From assembly GCA_021390615.1 (NCBI GenBank), contig JAJEJU010000020.1, positions 102,941-166,940 on the forward strand: DNA of 64,000 nucleotides. The letters run 5' to 3'. Of this stretch, positions 61,655 through 64,000 are shown in pieces. The DNA comes from Rhodanobacteraceae bacterium ZG21-1. Its GTDB lineage: Bacteria; Pseudomonadota; Gammaproteobacteria; Xanthomonadales; Rhodanobacteraceae. Position 1 is the stretch's first letter, and each line of letters starts with the position of its first letter. A model generated the notes under the pieces. It was not told where the DNA came from. It was given only the letters and a program-made list of their open reading frames with translations, and ran no database searches. A program made the position numbers and the translations under genes.

Positions 61655-62233
61655 TCAGCGAACGCCCGGCGCGCCGATCGGCAGCACGCTGCGGCCGTGC
61701 GCCTCGTTGATGACCTCGGCCGCCGAGAGATAGAACGCCAGCACCGCCGTCAGCAGGCCCACGTAGCCGCCGGCCACGTGCAACGTGCTCATGCCGCTCC
61801 ACTCGCTCGCCGCCAGCAGGAAGAAGGTGATCCACAGGGCGAGGAAGATCAGCTGCAGCGCACGCGGCGCTCGCCAGGTGCCCACCCACATGTACAGGGT
61901 GAACATGCCCCACAGGAACAGGTACCAGCCGACGAAGGCAGCCGGCACCTTGTCGTGCAGGAACAGCACGAACAAGGCGAAGGACCACCAGAACGCGCCG
62001 TAGCTGACGAAGGCGGTGGCGCCGAAGGTATTGCCGCGCGGCAGCTCCATCACCCCGGCGATCATCTGCGCCGTGCCGCCATAGGCCAGCGCTACGGCCA
62101 GTACCATGTTCATCGCCTCGCCGCCGAACCAGCCGGCATTGATCATGCTGAGCAGCCAGGTGGTCAGCGCGAAGCCGGCCAGGCCCAGCGGCGCCGGATT
62201 GGAGAACTTCACTTGCGTATCCGCATTGCTCAT
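61655..62233 (-). CDS. satP: Acetate/succinate uptake transporter, SatP (AceTr) family
   Basis: 192 residues with six membrane helices, start ATG 62233 behind GAGGA 7 nt upstream. Carries the diagnostic FSNPAPLGLAGFALTTWLL at the first helix, then GGTAQMIAGVMELPRGNTFGATAFVSYGAFW. These are the AceTr signature segments. It lies 34 nt after the porin gene on the same strand and is divergent from acs, so it likely imports acetate for Acs. Confidence 0.93.
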   Translation of the reverse strand: MSNADTQVKFSNPAPLGLAGFALTTWLLSMINAGWFGGEAMNMVLAVALAYGGTAQMIAGVMELPRGNTFGATAFVSYGAFWWSFALFVLFLHDKVPAAFVGWYLFLWGMFTLYMWVGTWRAPRALQLIFLALWITFFLLAASEWSGMSTLHVAGGYVGLLTAVLAFYLSAAEVINEAHGRSVLPIGAPGVR

Positions 62234-62267
62234 ACATGCTTCCTCGGAGGTGGGGTCGCGTGCGCGC

Positions 62268-63707
62268 TCAGAAGTGGTACAGCGCGCTGACGCTGACCTG
62301 GTGGCCATCGGTGGTCTTGCGGTTGTCGCCGTTGCTGGTGGAATCGAGCTGGTCGTACATCCACTCCAGGCCTAGCTCGTAGGCGCCGGCGGCGTATTCC
62401 ACGTTCAGCGCCGACTGGCGGCTGCGCAGCAGGCCGGTGGCGCCGTTGCCCATCCAGCGCACCACGTCGTCGGTGTCGGGCTTGCTGATGCCGTAGAACG
62501 CATTCGCGCTCCAGTGCGGGGTGAAGTTGTAGCCGACCTGCAGATAGCCGCCGCGATCCTTGATGTCGCCGAACTGCGCCAGGTCGCCGAACAGCTCGCC
62601 CAGGCCGCGACCCGAGTAGAGCAGGCCCTTGAACATCCACGGCCCCGGCTTCCAGCTGCCGCCGACCTCGTAGCCCACGCTCTTCACGCTGGACTTGATC
62701 GGCGCCGACGCGGTGTTGCCCACGCCGCGCAGGTCGACTTCGCTGTAATGCGCCACCGCATAGGCCAGCCAGTCCTTGTCCTGCACGCGCAGCCGCGCCT
62801 CGACCTGCGGGCGGAAGCCGGCGTTGCCGGCGGTCAGGTAATTGGTGTTGTTCACGGCGCCGTTGGGGCCGCTCCACGAACCCTCGAACGCAGCCAGGTC
62901 CAGCCGCCACAGCGGACCCGAAGCGCCGTGGTTGAGGTCCTGCATCCAGATCACGCCGGGGAAGCGCCAGCCGACCATGCCGGCACCGAAGCCCAGCGGA
63001 AAGGCGATATGCGCCAGCGAGGACGGCAGGTTGTCCAGCGGGAACATCAGGTCCCACATCTGGCCGATGCGCACGGTGCTGCCGGTGTTCGGATTGGTCA
63101 GGTCCATGTAGGCCTGGCGCAGGCGCGGTATCGGCTGCTGCTGGCTGTAGGCGCCGGTGCCGTTGTAGCCGCCGAAGAAATCCATCTCGATGCGGCCGCC
63201 GCCGACCCAGTCGCCGGCGAACTTGGCGCCGCTGAAATCCAGCCAGAAGCGCGTATTGCGCACGTCGACGCCGCTGAACGAGCCGCTCGAGCCCGGCACG
63301 GGATACTCGGCGTTCTGCCCGTTGCCGAAGGTGAAGCTGCGGTTCTGGCTGAACGCCGTCGCGTCGATGAAGCCGTGCAGCGCCACGCTGATGCCCGGCG
63401 CGCTGCTGAACACCGGCGTGGCCGGCGCGGGTGCGGCCGCCACCATCTGCGCGGGCGCACTGGGTGCAGGCGCTACCGGTGCGGGCGCCGAGGCCGCAGC
63501 AGCTTTCTGCGCCTGGATCATGCCCTTGAGCTCGGCCAGTTCCTGCTCCAGCTGATCCACGCGCTGCTCCAGCATCTGCTCGCGTGCGCTCGCCCCGGCG
63601 GCCGGCGGCGCCGACGCTTGCGCGTGTACCGCCCATGGCAGGCCCAGTGCGCAGGCGATGCCGAATGCAAGCCGTTTGCCGCCGTGCCGATTGCTCGATG
63701 GAATCAT
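62268..63707 (-). CDS. DcaP-like outer-membrane porin
   Basis: 479 residues. Signal peptide ending AVHAQA, then a periplasmic coiled-coil segment (EQMLEQRVDQLEQELAELKG, about 43-62), an Ala/Pro linker, and a beta-barrel of alternating strands finishing in SVSALYHF with terminal Phe. N-terminal coiled coil plus barrel is the layout of DcaP-type trimeric porins, which pass small organic acids. AGAGG precedes the ATG. Operon with satP; paired with acs across a 182-bp control region. Confidence 0.87.
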   Translation of the reverse strand: MIPSSNRHGGKRLAFGIACALGLPWAVHAQASAPPAAGASAREQMLEQRVDQLEQELAELKGMIQAQKAAAASAPAPVAPAPSAPAQMVAAAPAPATPVFSSAPGISVALHGFIDATAFSQNRSFTFGNGQNAEYPVPGSSGSFSGVDVRNTRFWLDFSGAKFAGDWVGGGRIEMDFFGGYNGTGAYSQQQPIPRLRQAYMDLTNPNTGSTVRIGQMWDLMFPLDNLPSSLAHIAFPLGFGAGMVGWRFPGVIWMQDLNHGASGPLWRLDLAAFEGSWSGPNGAVNNTNYLTAGNAGFRPQVEARLRVQDKDWLAYAVAHYSEVDLRGVGNTASAPIKSSVKSVGYEVGGSWKPGPWMFKGLLYSGRGLGELFGDLAQFGDIKDRGGYLQVGYNFTPHWSANAFYGISKPDTDDVVRWMGNGATGLLRSRQSALNVEYAAGAYELGLEWMYDQLDSTSNGDNRKTTDGHQVSVSALYHF

Positions 63708-63777
63708 CGCTGCCTCTCCCCAGGCCCATGACCGGTTCGAGCATGGCGATGCTGCACCGCGTGCGCCTATTCGCCAA

Positions 63778-63804
63778 TGGTCGAAGCTCGACCAAAGTCG
63801 AAGC
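63778..63804. promoter_or_regulatory. Operator-like palindrome between porin and acs
   Basis: Palindrome TGGTCGA-AGC-TCGACCA (63778-63794), followed by a second GTCGAAGC (63797-63804) repeating its first arm 17 bp on. Located in the divergent promoter region 71 bp from the porin start and 86 bp from the acs start. Confidence 0.55.
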
Positions 63805-63889
63805 CCGCGTCACGCCGGCGCCGCCGCCGCAACGCTTACACTCGGCGCTGACGCGCACCGCCGCCGCCCCCTATCCGCAGGAGCCCCGC

Positions 63890-64000
63890 ATGTCGAAGGT
63901 CCATCCGGTATCGCCCGAGTTCGCCGCGCAGGCGCGGATGCGCCACGACGACTACACGCGCCTGTACGCCGATTCGCTGCGCGACCCGGAGGGCTTCTGG
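63890..64000 (+). CDS. acs: Acetyl-CoA synthetase (N-terminal fragment)
   Basis: First 37 residues, cut by the window end. MSKVHPVSPEFAAQARM followed by YTRLYADSLRDPEGFW matches the N-terminus of bacterial acetate-CoA ligases, including the DPEGFW block. AGGAG lies 7 nt before ATG 63890. The neighbouring acetate transporter and porin support the call. Confidence 0.85.
   Translation, partial: MSKVHPVSPEFAAQARMRHDDYTRLYADSLRDPEGFW

Noticed and set aside
1..64000. Search for mobile elements, CRISPR arrays, tRNA and rRNA genes
   Set aside because: No transposase or integrase motif, no regularly spaced repeats, and no tRNA-like T-arm with acceptor stem was found by eye; short tRNAs could still be missed without a covariance search.

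Overview
This is a high-GC (roughly two-thirds G+C) stretch of chromosome, densely packed, with no insertion sequence, integrase, CRISPR array, tRNA or rRNA that I can see. Gene content and order (glyA, nrdR, ribD, ribE, ribB, ribH, nusB, thiL and pgpA on one strand; EttA; SatP/porin/Acs; a Fur-controlled hemP; many FtsX-type permeases) point to a gammaproteobacterium of the Lysobacterales (Xanthomonadales), probably Rhodanobacteraceae (Dyella/Rhodanobacter/Frateuria-like). That placement is inference; no marker gene was compared.

Layout. 1-10.1 kb: a minus-strand exporter operon with one periplasmic adaptor, one ABC ATPase, one TolC-type outer-membrane protein and then six FtsX/MacB-like permease genes in three alternating A-B pairs, the last cut by the window edge. 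A sigma-54 promoter and a cluster of GCGGACA half-sites lie upstream. The divergent gene encodes a large secreted legumain-like (clan CD) cysteine peptidase homologue. 12.5-13.5 kb: a Fur-controlled hemP with a HemS-like gene. 13.6-16.8 kb: LysR regulator, aldo/keto reductase and a divergent epimerase. 16.8-37.5 kb: a housekeeping backbone on the minus strand (glyA, amidotransferase-like gene, nrdR, small unknown, ribD / ribE, ribB / ribH, nusB / thiL, pgpA). It keeps the expected operon order but is interrupted by three blocks of accessory genes (LysR/MDR/GT39/DUF4274; AraC/MFS/GNAT/LdcA; GNAT/amidase). An FMN riboswitch precedes ribE.

37.5-46.3 kb: alpha/beta hydrolase with TetR, a secreted unknown, DUF817 membrane protein, a second aldo/keto reductase with a clear promoter/operator, NmrA-like reductase with TetR, and ettA. 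46.3-57.6 kb: Tat-exported GH79-like glycosidase, pyrF, a quinone-reductase/HxlR pair, a metallo-beta-lactamase-fold protein, acyltransferase 3, exported ankyrin protein, small XRE regulator, DUF427 protein, a RebB-family (R-body) protein and peptide deformylase. 57.9-64 kb: a large hybrid two-component sensor, then an acetate-use module (SatP transporter and DcaP-like porin in one operon, divergent from acs, which runs off the end).

The most unusual elements are the three-pair permease array under sigma-54 control beside the C13-like peptidase, the orphan RebB-family protein, enzymes that have lost expected active-site residues (RibBA, the amidotransferase-like protein, one aldo/keto reductase), and the ordered but broken-up riboflavin/NusB/thiamine superoperon.
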